A stretch of DNA of 64,000 bases from Rhizobium sp. CFBP 8762 (GTDB lineage Bacteria; Pseudomonadota; Alphaproteobacteria; Rhizobiales; Rhizobiaceae): assembly GCF_014841565.1 (NCBI RefSeq), contig NZ_JACYUD010000003.1, forward strand, positions 186,001 to 250,000, in the 5' to 3' direction. The notes beneath the pieces are model-generated. The model was not told the DNA's origin, made no database searches, and saw only the letters and a list, made by a program, of their open reading frames with translations. A program made the position numbers and the translations under genes. Every line of letters begins with the position of its first letter. Within the stretch, counting starts at the first letter, position 1. Below are positions 46,052 to 57,209 of this stretch, in pieces.

Positions 46052-49000
46052 TTAAGGGGAGTCAACGCCCGGTAGGCCGTTAAGGCTCGGCGGGGTCGTG
46101 GGCGCAAGTGGTTGCAGGTCCTCACCACGCGTAACGCCCTGTGACGGATCAACCAGCGTCTGCGGCAGAACCAAACGATCCCTTTCCGCCTGCGCTTTGC
46201 GCTCCGCCTCTTCAGCTGCGCGGCGGCTGGCCTCAGCTTCTGCCTGTGCCTTGCGGCGCGCGTCTTCCTCTGCGGCGGCCTGGCGCGCTGCTTCCCGTGC
46301 CTCGGCCCGCGCTTTATACAAGGCGGCCTCGCGTCGCAAACGCTGCTTTTCCAGAACATTCGCCTGCAAGGTTTCTACCCGCCGACGCTCTCGCTCGAAT
46401 GCGCGCAGCGTCAGATAGTTTGCCAGTTCGGCACTATCGAGCGTTCGTCCCGGCTGTTCGGTCAGTCCGGCAAAGTTCAGCCGCACTGCCGCCGTGCTGT
46501 CAGCTGGTTGCCCTTCCGGTGGTGGAAAACGAACAGTGAGGTCCGCATCGATACGCGACGATGCGAGCCCTAGCGCGGCGTTGCCTGACAGCGAAACAGC
46601 TCCATTTGCAGCCATGACGTTCTGCGCCCGCAACGTGCCGCCTGCGATGGCCAGTGGAATGATTGCCTTCTCAATAACCGTTTGACTCTTGAGAACAGCA
46701 TCTGCAATCACCGGCTCCAGCCGTTGTGCCGTCAGTTCGCCTTCAAGAGCGTCCACGGCGGGCAGTATCTCCGCTAAAGCCTTGTCATTCAAACCGTGAA
46801 GAGTGACGCCTTGGACAACGGCTTCGCCCGACCCCGTGGCACCTTCAGCCAAAGCTGCGATTGTCTGTCCCGCACCCTCCAAAGACAGATTGAGGTCCAG
46901 TTTGCCGGTTGCGATGGGCTGGTCACCGTCTCCCGTCCACCCGATGGCCGCCAGATCGGCGCGTGTTAGGCCCACTTTGGCGTTGAAGGACGCTGAACCG
47001 CTGGCGTTCGTCATAACGAGGTCTCCCGCCAACGCACCACCAAGCCAGGCACCGGATACCTCGCGCAACGCGAGTTCGCCGCCGCTCCAATGGGTCTTGG
47101 CTTTGAAGTCGGCGACAGAGCCATAGAGCCCGATATCCGCTTGTTTGGCGGACAGGTCCAGCACCACATCCAGCATCTCCAGACCCCGTGCAGGGATCGC
47201 CTCTGTCGATAACCCACCGGATGTTGCATTGCGTACCGGGCCGATAACCGTCTCAGCCGCCAACGGGATATCGAAATGGTCCAGCGTGAGGGCACCATTG
47301 CCTTTGATCGTACTGCTGTTGCGGTCCAAGGTGAGGGTACCAGCGAACCCGTTGCGATCCACCTTGCCGCTCATGTCCGTCAAAGCCACCGCATCCGGCG
47401 TCACGGCGACTTTTGCCGCCAGCGTGAATGGTAGGCCAGCGCCCATCTGAGGCAATCCGACGCCGCCCATCAGCAGATACGGTTCCAGATCGGCACTGTC
47501 TAACGACATCTGAAATTCACCGTTCAGGAAGGTGGACGGCAGCAGTCCCACCCGGCCCCGCGCCGTCAGCGACGTGCGGTTGGTGGTAAAGGTCAGCGAG
47601 CCCTTGGCCTCACCCGCATCACCACTTTCCATTTTCGCAGTCAGCACACCATTTTCATCACCGTCAAACGGCAGCGGATCAAAGCCGACCTGCCCCAATA
47701 GCGTCAAGGTGGACGGGTTCTCCAAGGTTGCTTCCAGTTGCAACCCTGAGCCGGCAAGCGCCTGCGCAAGGCTCGGTGCCTGATAGTGCGCGGTGATGCG
47801 GCTGCCATTGGCACTGCCGATCACGCCGAAAATCAATGGCCCGCTGCCATTATCGCTACCGGTGGCCAGGGTGAAATCCAGATCGGCGTTTTGATAGTAA
47901 CTGCCGTTTTGCGCCAGTCGCGTCAGCGCGGGATGGGTTGGGGTATGGCGCTCGACCAGTTTCAACAGGGGCGCAAGATCGTCTGCCGCCAGTTTCATTT
48001 TTGCATTCAAGCTGGGCGCATCAAGCGTACCGCTGGCCGTAAACAGCGCGCTGATAGTCGCTCCCTCCAACGCGTTGATGGACAAACGGTCTGCCTTCAA
48101 CACGCCATCGCGCAAGGTCAAAACAGCATCAACACCTTCAGCCGTTTCGCCGAAGGCGGTTACACGTTCAGCCGAAAGCTCGGCATTGATGGCATGGGCA
48201 AAGATCGCATCACTGGACGTATCACCCGCCAGCAGCGTGGTTAAGGCGCGCAGTGCGTCAACGTCAATCAGGTTCCCTTTCAGGGCAACGTTCAGGCTCG
48301 GCGGTGCGTCGGCCGGAGCCTGTCGTTCCAAGCGGCCTTTCAGAGAAGCAGACCCGGCAGCAATCTCCAGATCCTCGAACCTCTGCAAGGCGTCCGTCAG
48401 GTCCACCCGCGCGGAAAATCCGGCACTTTTCAAAGAGCGGATCGTCGGGTCCACTGTGCCGGATACCCAACTGGCAAGCCCGGAGGGCTGGTTGGATGCC
48501 AGCAGCAGATCGCCAGAAAATGCCCGGCTTCCCGTGAGCGTCAGGCGACCGTTTGCTTCAATCTGCGTGCGTCCTGGGAGTTGCGCGACAGCCTTATCAA
48601 CAACCCAGCCCGCCCGATCCGGCCTCACATCCAGCCTAACGTCCCGCACAGTTGTATCACCGACCACGATTGCAGGCAAAAGCAGGCTTGCCCGTCCGGG
48701 CACTTGTGGAATAGGGATTTCGCTGGCGATGTTGAGAAGAGCATTGAGACGCTGGCGAACCGACAGACCGCTGTTGCGACCTGTCTTGGCGCTGGCACCA
48801 TCGTTGCCGATGCGGCTCACATCGATCTGCTGACCATCCGCCAACAGAAGAAATTCCGGCGTCTTGCCGGTGTCGAGCGTTGCTTCGCCTGTGACGACAT
48901 AAGGATCCTCGGCAGCGCCGAACTGCGCACGATATTCCGGTACGCGGATGCGCTCGTTGGTCAGCTCAAACAGACCGTTGACGCGCGGCGCTGGAGGATC

Positions 49001-49762
49001 GGACTCGTCGCGGGCTGGTGCCGCTTCCCTGTTTTCAATCAGGGTGAAATTGCCAGTGTATTGCGGCTTGAAATCCACAACCTGCAAATCGCCTTCCAGA
49101 TCGACGCCGAACGGGCGGGTCTCCGGCATTAGCCGAGTGCGGACACGCAAAACGCCCCTCTCATCCACTGGACTGCTGTTAAACGAGAAGCGACCTTTCT
49201 CACCATCCAGTGCGCCCTGCCCCTCGATACGCCACGGACCTGTCAGCGAGCGGGCCGAGAGTGCCGCATTCAGATTGCCAATGAAGCGGGTGCGACCCGT
49301 CTGCTCGTCGACGAATTCGATTTCGCCCTTGCTGATCGCCACATTTTCAAGCACCACGTTGCGGGTGGGAATGCTGGACTTACGGCCTTTTGCCCAGTCC
49401 AGCGTACCATCAGCCAGCAGCTTGATACGTGCTTTCGGCTCATCGATACGCATATCGAAGATCAGGGCTTCGCCGCTCAGAAATGGCGCCAGTTCCGCAT
49501 CCATAGAGAACCGGGCGATACGGACCATCGCATCGTCGCCCTCCTCACCCACGCGCACGTCGTTCATGGTGACAGAGGGAAACGGTAGCAAGCGGGCATC
49601 GACTCGACCGTGAACCACGACCGGGCGGCCCATAATGCTGGTCGCCTGGCGTTCGAAATCCCTACGGAAATCCGTCCAATCGACAAACATGGGCGCTATG
49701 AGCGCTGCAAACAGTACAACGACCAACAAACCGCCGAGAAACACCAGAAAGCGAGCCAGCAC
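46052..49762 (-). CDS. AsmA-family envelope protein, 1236 aa
   Basis: An N-terminal membrane anchor (FLVFLGGLLVVVLFAALIAP) is followed by a very long periplasmic beta-rich region with the AsmA opening DWTDFRRDFERQATSIMGRP and VDARLLPFPSVTMNDVRVG, and a second AsmA-type block near 850-1090. Residues about 1125-1205 are a highly charged Ala/Arg/Glu coiled coil. AsmA-like proteins are bridge-type factors in phospholipid transport and outer-membrane biogenesis. It is a single-gene unit. Confidence 0.9.
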   Translation of the reverse strand: MLARFLVFLGGLLVVVLFAALIAPMFVDWTDFRRDFERQATSIMGRPVVVHGRVDARLLPFPSVTMNDVRVGEEGDDAMVRIARFSMDAELAPFLSGEALIFDMRIDEPKARIKLLADGTLDWAKGRKSSIPTRNVVLENVAISKGEIEFVDEQTGRTRFIGNLNAALSARSLTGPWRIEGQGALDGEKGRFSFNSSPVDERGVLRVRTRLMPETRPFGVDLEGDLQVVDFKPQYTGNFTLIENREAAPARDESDPPAPRVNGLFELTNERIRVPEYRAQFGAAEDPYVVTGEATLDTGKTPEFLLLADGQQIDVSRIGNDGASAKTGRNSGLSVRQRLNALLNIASEIPIPQVPGRASLLLPAIVVGDTTVRDVRLDVRPDRAGWVVDKAVAQLPGRTQIEANGRLTLTGSRAFSGDLLLASNQPSGLASWVSGTVDPTIRSLKSAGFSARVDLTDALQRFEDLEIAAGSASLKGRLERQAPADAPPSLNVALKGNLIDVDALRALTTLLAGDTSSDAIFAHAINAELSAERVTAFGETAEGVDAVLTLRDGVLKADRLSINALEGATISALFTASGTLDAPSLNAKMKLAADDLAPLLKLVERHTPTHPALTRLAQNGSYYQNADLDFTLATGSDNGSGPLIFGVIGSANGSRITAHYQAPSLAQALAGSGLQLEATLENPSTLTLLGQVGFDPLPFDGDENGVLTAKMESGDAGEAKGSLTFTTNRTSLTARGRVGLLPSTFLNGEFQMSLDSADLEPYLLMGGVGLPQMGAGLPFTLAAKVAVTPDAVALTDMSGKVDRNGFAGTLTLDRNSSTIKGNGALTLDHFDIPLAAETVIGPVRNATSGGLSTEAIPARGLEMLDVVLDLSAKQADIGLYGSVADFKAKTHWSGGELALREVSGAWLGGALAGDLVMTNASGSASFNAKVGLTRADLAAIGWTGDGDQPIATGKLDLNLSLEGAGQTIAALAEGATGSGEAVVQGVTLHGLNDKALAEILPAVDALEGELTAQRLEPVIADAVLKSQTVIEKAIIPLAIAGGTLRAQNVMAANGAVSLSGNAALGLASSRIDADLTVRFPPPEGQPADSTAAVRLNFAGLTEQPGRTLDSAELANYLTLRAFERERRRVETLQANVLEKQRLRREAALYKARAEAREAARQAAAEEDARRKAQAEAEASRRAAEEAERKAQAERDRLVLPQTLVDPSQGVTRGEDLQPLAPTTPPSLNGLPGVDSP

Positions 49763-49867
49763 GCCATTTTCCCTGAAAAAGCAATCGTTAGACCTATTGC
49801 CGCTTTCAGGCGCAAGAATAAAGCCTTACTTTGTTCATGCGCCAAAAAATAACAGCAGAGCGGGATT

Positions 49868-52800
49868 TCAGGAGGCTTGGGCGCTTTGCTGCGCCTGCGC
49901 TGCCAGCGCAAGTTCGTCGCGCAGGCGATGTTCCTCTTCGACGCGGGGCTTGGAGAAACGGGCCAGTGCCAGATAGGCAACAGGCGTTAGATACAGCGTG
50001 ACGATGGTTGCCAAGCCCAACCCACCTACCAGCACCCAGCCAAGCGCGATGCGGGCTTCCGCACCGGCTCCCCGGGCCAAGACCAAGGGCAGAGCGCCGA
50101 CAACCGTTGCAATCATAGTCATCATCACAGGCCGCAGACGGATGTTGGAGGCGTTTTCGATGGCATCTCGCACATTCTGCCCACGGTCGCGCAACTGGTT
50201 TGCAAATTCCACGATCAGAATACCATTCTTCGCCATGATGCCCACCAGCATGACAAGCCCGATCTGGCTGTAGATATTGAGCGTGTTGCCCGTGACGACC
50301 ATGGCGAAGATCGCGCAGGCGAGGCCCAGCGGCACCGTCGCCATGATGATAACGCCGCTGATGAAGCTTTCGAACTGAGCCGCCAGAACCAGAAAGATGA
50401 TGACCAAGGCAAACCCGAAGGTGAGCAACATGCCGTAGGAATTTTCCGTGAGCGTTGCGGCTTCCGCCAGCGGTATCATGCGGTAACCTTCGGGAAGCAA
50501 CGGCTGAGCAAGCTCCTCTGTCAGCGTCAGGGCCTCACCGAGCGAAAAGCCGGTTGGCAGACCCGCCGTCAGCGAAACGGCGCGCAGTTGCGATTCGCGC
50601 GCAAGCTGTGGCGCAACGGCTTTTTCCTCCAGTGAGGCAATGCTGGACATGGGAACGATCTTGCCATCCCCGGTTTTCAGGAAGATGTTTTCCAGATCGG
50701 TCGGATCATTGATCGGGTTGTTTTCCGAGGAGATGATAACCGGGAACGAATCGCCCCCAACAAAAACGTCCAGAACCTCGTTGCCGTCGAGCATGGCCTG
50801 CAAGGCAACCGAAAGGCCGTTGATATCCACGCCGAGATCGGAAGCACGTTCGCGATCAATAGTGACCGACAGTTGGGCCTGATTGGTTTCGTAGTTCAGG
50901 CGCACATTCTGAAAGCGACCGGTGTCCTCCATCTTCCGCAGCAACTCATCGGCGGCGGCGGACAGTTTGGCGTAATCCTGCCCCACAAGCGCGACCTGCA
51001 AACCATTGCCAGCACCGCGAATGCCCAGACTGTTGGACTGCGACGCAAAGGCCCGGACGGACGGGACTTTATCCGTCACCGCATTGATATCGCGCACAAT
51101 CTGCTGCTGCGAACGCGCACGCTCTGCCCACGGGCTGAGCGTAATCACCATGAAGCCGCTATTGGTGGAGCCACCCTGCCCGGATATCGAATAGATGTTG
51201 TAGATTTCGCCGGATTTGACCAGCGGCTGCAAGCCGTCCTCAATGCGCTGCATCTGGGCCTGCGCATAATCAAGAGAGACCCCTTGGGGCGCGTTGATGC
51301 GCATCATGACCATGGCGCGGTCTTCACTCGGCGTCAGTTCTGATGTCAGCGTGGTGAACGCGACGGCACCAGCGGCGGTGACCATGATAGCGACCAGAAA
51401 AACCGCCACCGGCGTGTTGAGACAGGCCCGGAGCGTGGCGGCATAAAAACCAGCGGCACGCGCGCCGATACGCTGCATCACGCCGTGACGCTCGCCATGC
51501 CCCTCGGCCTTCAACAGCCGTGATGCCAGCATGGGACAGAGCGACAGAGCCACAAAGGCCGACAGAAGAATAGAGAACGCCAGCACGAAGCCGAATTCCC
51601 GGAACAACCCGCCCGTCTGCCCTGGCAGAAAGGACAGCGGCACGAACACGGCCACAAGAGTGGCCGTCGTTGCGATCACCGCAAAAAACACCTCAAGTGT
51701 TCCCAGCACCGCCGCAGCGCGTGGACCCAGTCCTTCGGCACGACGACGCACGATGTTTTCCAGCACCACAATGGCATCATCCACCACCATGCCGGTAGCC
51801 AGCACGATGGCCAGAAGTGTGAGGATATTAATGGAGAACCCGGCCAGATAGATGGCTGCCATCGTGCCGATCAAGGCAATCGGCATCGTCAATGCCGGTA
51901 TCAGCGTTGCGCGCCAGTCGAGCAGAAACAGATAGATGACCGCAATCACGATGAGAATAGCCACCACCAGGGCGATTTCCACCTCATGAATGGCACCCTG
52001 AATAAACACGGCATCGTTGCTGGTGATGCGAAGTTGTGTCCCCTCTGGCAAAGTCTGATTGATGGCGGCAACCGCCGTCTGCACACCCTCGGCAATATTG
52101 ATGGTGTTGGATTGTGCCTGACGGACAATGCCAAAACCCACGCCTTGCTGGCCGTTGGACCGCAACGCAGTTGTTCCCGTGTTCGGCCCCAGCGTGACCG
52201 ATGCCACGTCACCCAGACGGACATGGTTTTGCAGAATGATATCCTCAAACTGCTGTGGCGTCGTCACATCCGCCAGCGCCCGCACGGTGATATCCTGACT
52301 GTTGCTGGTAATGGACCCGGCAGGCACATCCAGCGCGACGGTCGCCAACGAGGTGCGCAGATCCGCAACTGTCAGCCCACGGCTGGCAAGCTTGATCTGA
52401 TCGATATCGACGCGGAAAATCTTCTCCTGATCGCCGTAAAGCACCACGTCCGCAACACCCAGCACGGCAGAGAGCCGGTCGGAAATATCGTTTTCCGCCA
52501 GCAGCGTCATGTCTTCCATCGACATGGTGGAGGATGTCAGGGCCAGACGCAGGATCGGCTGGCTATCGGCATCCGCCTTGATGATGCGAGGTTCGTCCGC
52601 ATCCTCGGGCAACTGATTTGTTACACGACCCAGCGCATCGCGCACATCGTTAGAGGCTTGGCCGATGTCGGTTTCACTGGAAAATTCCAGCGTAACCTGA
52701 CTGCGCGCCTGTGACGACGTGGAGGAAATGCGGGTAATCCCGGAAACGCGGGAAACCGCTCCCTCGATAATGGACGTGACCTGCCTGTCCATCGTTTCCG

Positions 52801-53044
52801 GTGCGGCCCCGGTATAGGTGGTCGTCACGGTCACAACCGGTTGATCCACCTCCGGCAACTCGCGCACCTCAATGCCATAGAACGCAGCGAGACCAGCAAC
52901 GATAATCAGCAGATTGACCACAAGCGCAAAGATCGGCCGCCGCACGAACAGGGCCGTGAAACCCTTACCGGCGTCGGCCGAAATTTCCGGCGAACCATCG
53001 GCGCCAGTCGCGGCCGGGTTGTTTGGGATCTGCTGATCGCTCAT
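49868..53044 (-). CDS. RND efflux permease (HAE1 family), 1058 aa
   Basis: Twelve-helix RND pump with two periplasmic halves. Motifs: [20 protein letters not shown] at the first helix, [36 protein letters not shown] with the proton-relay Asp pair in helix 4, and [17 protein letters not shown] late. The start ATG 53044 lies one base after the adaptor stop. Substrates (drugs, detergents, secondary metabolites) cannot be told. No outer-membrane TolC-like gene is adjacent, so a distant one must be used. Confidence 0.95.
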   Translation of the reverse strand: MSDQQIPNNPAATGADGSPEISADAGKGFTALFVRRPIFALVVNLLIIVAGLAAFYGIEVRELPEVDQPVVTVTTTYTGAAPETMDRQVTSIIEGAVSRVSGITRISSTSSQARSQVTLEFSSETDIGQASNDVRDALGRVTNQLPEDADEPRIIKADADSQPILRLALTSSTMSMEDMTLLAENDISDRLSAVLGVADVVLYGDQEKIFRVDIDQIKLASRGLTVADLRTSLATVALDVPAGSITSNSQDITVRALADVTTPQQFEDIILQNHVRLGDVASVTLGPNTGTTALRSNGQQGVGFGIVRQAQSNTINIAEGVQTAVAAINQTLPEGTQLRITSNDAVFIQGAIHEVEIALVVAILIVIAVIYLFLLDWRATLIPALTMPIALIGTMAAIYLAGFSINILTLLAIVLATGMVVDDAIVVLENIVRRRAEGLGPRAAAVLGTLEVFFAVIATTATLVAVFVPLSFLPGQTGGLFREFGFVLAFSILLSAFVALSLCPMLASRLLKAEGHGERHGVMQRIGARAAGFYAATLRACLNTPVAVFLVAIMVTAAGAVAFTTLTSELTPSEDRAMVMMRINAPQGVSLDYAQAQMQRIEDGLQPLVKSGEIYNIYSISGQGGSTNSGFMVITLSPWAERARSQQQIVRDINAVTDKVPSVRAFASQSNSLGIRGAGNGLQVALVGQDYAKLSAAADELLRKMEDTGRFQNVRLNYETNQAQLSVTIDRERASDLGVDINGLSVALQAMLDGNEVLDVFVGGDSFPVIISSENNPINDPTDLENIFLKTGDGKIVPMSSIASLEEKAVAPQLARESQLRAVSLTAGLPTGFSLGEALTLTEELAQPLLPEGYRMIPLAEAATLTENSYGMLLTFGFALVIIFLVLAAQFESFISGVIIMATVPLGLACAIFAMVVTGNTLNIYSQIGLVMLVGIMAKNGILIVEFANQLRDRGQNVRDAIENASNIRLRPVMMTMIATVVGALPLVLARGAGAEARIALGWVLVGGLGLATIVTLYLTPVAYLALARFSKPRVEEEHRLRDELALAAQAQQSAQAS

Positions 53045-53045
53045 G

Positions 53046-54188
53046 TCAGGAACCGCTCGCCGGTGTGGCGGGTGCGTCCGTCTGGGCGACGCGAACGGCA
53101 CTGCCATCGCGCAGTTGCTGAACACCTTCGGTCGCTACCATCTCGCCTTCGCGCAGGTCCCCTTCTACCAGAACCCGATCGGAATTGCGTTGAACGATAC
53201 GAACGGGAACCTTGGCTGATTTATCGTCGGCAACCCGCCACACATAGGCCCCCTGCGAGCTCCACTGAATGGCCAGCGGATCGACCGTCGGGTACGTATC
53301 GCCCGCAAACTCGACCGCAACGGAAAAGGACATGCCTGCACGCAAACTGTCGTTTTCATTGGCTATTCGAGCGCGCACCCGCAGGGTCCGGCTTGCCTGA
53401 TCGATGCGGTTGTCCAGCGCGTCGATACGGCCCGCCAGTTGTCGTTCAGGCCGTGCAATTGCGGTAGCTGAAATATTCTGCCCCACCTTCAAACGCGGAG
53501 CAAAGCGCTCCGGCACCCAGAAATCTACCAGGATTTCGCTGCGGTCATCAATGGTTGCGATAGCCGATGACGTGGTGACGTAATCGCCGGGGTTAACGGT
53601 GATAATGCCCACGACACCGGACCACGGTGCCGTGATCTCACGCCGCTTCAAGGCGAGTTCCGCCGCCTGCACCTGAAGCTCGGCAGCCTCCAGCGCGTTG
53701 GCTGTATCGGTAAATTCCACAGAGCTGATGACCGTTTTCAGATTGCGATACCGCTCGACCTTTTCCTGTGCGCTCTTGCGCGTCAGATGTGCCTGATCGA
53801 CCGCGATGCGCTGCTCGTCATTATCGAGCTGCGCAATAACCTGCCCCTGCTGGACCGTATCGCCAGACTTGACCAGAACCTCTGCCAGATTGCCGGTCAC
53901 GTAGGGGGTTACGGTGACTGTGCGGATCGCCTCACCGGTGCCAATGGCGCTCAGCCGGTCGTTTATCAGTGCGGTTGCCACCGGTTGGGTTGCCACCAGC
54001 CGTGCATTTCGGGGTGCGTTGGTGGCTGCGGCGGTCTTCGGCTGCTCCGGGGTGATGGCAGTGACAACAGACCCAGGGACGCCAAGAGATGCCAGCATTG
54101 CCCCGGCACCCGGCGCAAACCGTACCCATGCGGCCAATCCCGCGACCAGTATCACGGCACACAGCAGGATCTGTTTCCAAAGCTTCAT
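53046..54188 (-). CDS. RND efflux periplasmic adaptor (membrane fusion protein), 380 aa
   Basis: An N-terminal anchor (ILLCAVILVAGLAAWVRFAP), lipoyl half-motifs (VTPYVTGNLAEVLVKSGDTV; EITAPWSGVVGIITVNPGDY), a coiled-coil hairpin (about 125-170), a beta-barrel and a membrane-proximal domain. It couples the permease encoded next to it to an outer-membrane channel. ATG 54188 is chosen from GGAGAG just upstream. It is divergent from uvrD. Confidence 0.94.
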   Translation of the reverse strand: MKLWKQILLCAVILVAGLAAWVRFAPGAGAMLASLGVPGSVVTAITPEQPKTAAATNAPRNARLVATQPVATALINDRLSAIGTGEAIRTVTVTPYVTGNLAEVLVKSGDTVQQGQVIAQLDNDEQRIAVDQAHLTRKSAQEKVERYRNLKTVISSVEFTDTANALEAAELQVQAAELALKRREITAPWSGVVGIITVNPGDYVTTSSAIATIDDRSEILVDFWVPERFAPRLKVGQNISATAIARPERQLAGRIDALDNRIDQASRTLRVRARIANENDSLRAGMSFSVAVEFAGDTYPTVDPLAIQWSSQGAYVWRVADDKSAKVPVRIVQRNSDRVLVEGDLREGEMVATEGVQQLRDGSAVRVAQTDAPATPASGS

Positions 54189-54357
54189 CACACTCTCCGT
54201 ATCACCATTACCCTGTACGGGTTTGCGCACCCGGTGGGCAACCGTGATCGGAAATTATGACGCATTTGTAATAAATCCATGGGGTAACCTGAAAAACCCG
54301 GAAACGTGAATGAAAGCAGAACTGGCGTTTTGATCCCGAATCACTACATTGAGACGC

Positions 54358-56844
54358 ATGAGTAACGGATTTGACGATATACCCTTCTTCGACGAAGAGC
54401 CTGTGGCAGACCAAAAGCGCGGCAACCCGGCAGCAGGCAACCAAAAGCCGTCGGGCGGCATCGCCGCGCGTGCGCTTGCCGCGCGCGATGGCGCACGCTC
54501 ACCTTCTGTCTATCTGAATGGCCTGAACCCGGAGCAGAAGGACGCTGTCGAAAGCATCGACGGTCCGGTTCTGGTTCTCGCCGGTGCCGGCACGGGCAAA
54601 ACCCGGGTTTTGACCACGCGCATAGCGCATATTCTCGCCTCCGCACGCGCCTATCCAAGTCAGATCCTGGCTGTAACATTCACCAACAAGGCCGCGCGTG
54701 AGATGAAGGAGCGCATCGGTGTTCTTGTCGGTGGCGCGGTGGAAGGCATGCCGTGGCTCGGCACGTTTCACTCCATCGGGGTCAAGCTGCTGCGTCGTCA
54801 CGCCGAACTTGTCGGGCTGCGCTCGGATTTTTCCATTCTGGATACAGACGATGTCGTGCGCCTCATCAAGCAGCTTATTCAGGCCGAAGGGCTGGATGAC
54901 AAGCGTTGGCCTGCGCGCCAGTTTGCCCAGATGATCGACGGCTGGAAAAACAAGGGCCTCGGTCCCTCGGACATTGCCGAAGGGGACGCGCGCGCCTTTG
55001 GCAATGGCAAGGGACGTGAACTCTATGCCGCCTATCAGGCACGCCTGAAGACACTGAACGCCTGTGATTTCGGCGACCTGTTGTGCCATCCCATCCGCAT
55101 GTTTCAAGCCCATCCGGATGTGTTGAAAGAGTATCACAGCAAATTTCGTTACATTCTGGTGGATGAGTATCAGGACACCAACACGGCGCAATATATGTGG
55201 TTGCGGTTGCTGGCGCAGCGCCCAAAGGGCGAAGTGCAAAACGTGTGTTGCGTCGGCGATGATGACCAGTCCATTTATGGCTGGCGCGGCGCTGAGGTCG
55301 ATAACATCCTGCGGTTTGAAAAGGACTTTCCGGGCGCAAAAGTCGTCAAGCTTGAACGCAATTACCGCTCGACGGCGCATATTCTTGGGGCTGCCGCGCA
55401 TTTGATCGCGCATAATGAAGGCCGTCTTGGCAAGACCCTGTTTACGGACCGAAGCGACCCCGACGACGCCAAGGTTCAGGTTCATGCCGCGTGGGATTCC
55501 GAAGAGGAGGCCCGCGCCGTTGGCGAGACCATCGAGCAGTTGCAAAGGCCCGATGCCGATGGCAAGCGTCACAACCTCAATGACATGGCCATTCTTGTGC
55601 GCGCATCCTTTCAGATGCGCGAGTTTGAAGATCGTTTCGTCACGCTGGGGCTGAACTACCGTGTGATTGGCGGCCCGCGCTTTTACGAGCGGATGGAAAT
55701 TCGCGATGCCATGGCGTATTTCCGCCTGGTCTGCCAGCCTGCCGATGATCTGGCGTTTGAACGTATTATCAACACGCCGAAGCGCGGCCTGGGCGATACG
55801 ACGGTGCGCACGTTGCATGACTATGCACGCGGACGCGACATTCCGATGTTCGCCGCCGCTGCTGATCTTATTGAAACCGAGGAACTGAAGGCCAAGGCCC
55901 GCAAATCTCTGTTTGATGTCGTCGTCAACTTTACCCGTTGGCAGGGCTTGCTCGAAAACACGCCGCACACCCAGTTGGCGGAGATGATACTGGACGAGTC
56001 CGGCTATACTGCCATGTGGCAGAACGACAAATCGGCCGAAGCGCCGGGCCGACTGGAAAACCTTAAAGAACTGATCCGCTCCATGGAAGCGTTTGAGTCC
56101 ATGCGCGGTTTTCTGGAGCATGTTTCGCTCGTAATGGATGCCGAGCAGAACGAAAATCTGGATGCCGTCAACATCATGACCCTTCATTCTGCCAAGGGTC
56201 TGGAATTTGATACGGTTTTCCTGCCCGGCTGGGAGGAAGGCTTGTTTCCGCACCAGCGTTCGCTGGATGAGGGTGGGCGCGCCGGACTGGAGGAGGAGCG
56301 GCGACTGGCCTATGTCGGCCTCACCCGCGCCAAACGGCGCTGCCATGTCTGGTTCGTGTCCAACCGGCGCATCCACGGGCTTTGGCAATCCACCCTGCCC
56401 TCACGTTTTCTGGATGAACTGCCACCCGATCATGTCGAGGTGTCGGAGGCAGAACAATCCTACGGTGGTTACGGCCGTGGTGGCTATGGTCAATCGCGGT
56501 TCGACAAGGCAGAGCCGTTCTCCAATTCCTACGCTACGCCGGGCTGGAAGCGCGCGCAGGCCAACCGCACGGATGCAACGCGCGATAACTGGGGCTCACG
56601 CTCCGGACATGCGGTGGAGCGCGTCGGTTATGGCGAAAGCGGGCCGAAAGCACGCACCATCGACGGTGAACTGGTCGCCAAATCCACGGTTGACACGCCC
56701 TCGAAATTTGCTGTCGGTGAACGGGTCTTTCACTTGAAATTCGGTAATGGGAATATTTCAAGCATTGAAGGCAATAAGCTGACTATCGACTTTGATCGCG
56801 CCGGGCAAAAGCGGGTTCTGGATAGTTTTGTTGACAAGGTTTAG
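54358..56844 (+). CDS. uvrD: UvrD/PcrA-type DNA helicase, 828 aa
   Basis: Superfamily 1 helicase of nucleotide excision and mismatch repair. Motif I LVLAGAGTGKTRVLTTRI, Ia AVTFTNKAAREM, II ILVDEYQDTN, III GDDDQSIYGWRGA, IV LERNYRST, V VNIMTLHSAKGLEFD, VI VGLTRAKRRC. The C-terminal region (about 690-745) is Gly/Tyr-rich and disordered, followed by the Tudor-like end common to PcrA (FHLKFGNGNISSIEGNKLTI). The frame can open at TTG 54349, but ATG 54358 is preferred. Confidence 0.95.
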   Translation: MSNGFDDIPFFDEEPVADQKRGNPAAGNQKPSGGIAARALAARDGARSPSVYLNGLNPEQKDAVESIDGPVLVLAGAGTGKTRVLTTRIAHILASARAYPSQILAVTFTNKAAREMKERIGVLVGGAVEGMPWLGTFHSIGVKLLRRHAELVGLRSDFSILDTDDVVRLIKQLIQAEGLDDKRWPARQFAQMIDGWKNKGLGPSDIAEGDARAFGNGKGRELYAAYQARLKTLNACDFGDLLCHPIRMFQAHPDVLKEYHSKFRYILVDEYQDTNTAQYMWLRLLAQRPKGEVQNVCCVGDDDQSIYGWRGAEVDNILRFEKDFPGAKVVKLERNYRSTAHILGAAAHLIAHNEGRLGKTLFTDRSDPDDAKVQVHAAWDSEEEARAVGETIEQLQRPDADGKRHNLNDMAILVRASFQMREFEDRFVTLGLNYRVIGGPRFYERMEIRDAMAYFRLVCQPADDLAFERIINTPKRGLGDTTVRTLHDYARGRDIPMFAAAADLIETEELKAKARKSLFDVVVNFTRWQGLLENTPHTQLAEMILDESGYTAMWQNDKSAEAPGRLENLKELIRSMEAFESMRGFLEHVSLVMDAEQNENLDAVNIMTLHSAKGLEFDTVFLPGWEEGLFPHQRSLDEGGRAGLEEERRLAYVGLTRAKRRCHVWFVSNRRIHGLWQSTLPSRFLDELPPDHVEVSEAEQSYGGYGRGGYGQSRFDKAEPFSNSYATPGWKRAQANRTDATRDNWGSRSGHAVERVGYGESGPKARTIDGELVAKSTVDTPSKFAVGERVFHLKFGNGNISSIEGNKLTIDFDRAGQKRVLDSFVDKV

Positions 56845-57209
56845 CAACTTTACATCCAGTATGACGCTGAGCGAAGCAGAGTACTCGGACGAAATACGTA
56901 GAATATCGAACCCATTATTTCTTATAGATTGAACGTGAACTGCTCATTTTACAATTTATGGGCGAATATCCGTATATATTCACGTTCTCATCTTTAGCCG
57001 GTGTTAATTTTTTGCCGCGATAACAAATGCTGACAGAAAAACCCGCCATGAGGGCATTCACGGTCTGTCGATGATTGGCGATTGTCCAATCCGGATTATA
57101 CTCTGGCGCTCAGCGCTTATCTTCAGCACGGTTACCGTGCAACCAGATATTGATCTCGATTGCAGCGCCTTGTCTTCCACGGCATTTGCCATTGCAACTG
57201 TGAGCAATC
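56845..57209. other. Gene-free gap between uvrD and the chemoreceptor gene
   Basis: A 365-base stretch with no credible ORF. It contains an AT-rich zone (about 56910-57020) and an inverted repeat, GAACGTGAA at 56931-56939 and TTCACGTTC at 56979-56987, separated by 39 bases. It probably holds the chemoreceptor promoter. No terminator with a T-run was found after uvrD. Confidence 0.6.

Noticed and set aside
54499-56388. 629-codon open frame antisense to uvrD
   Set aside because: It lies wholly inside uvrD, shows no family features, and is explained by the codon bias of the GC-rich sense gene.
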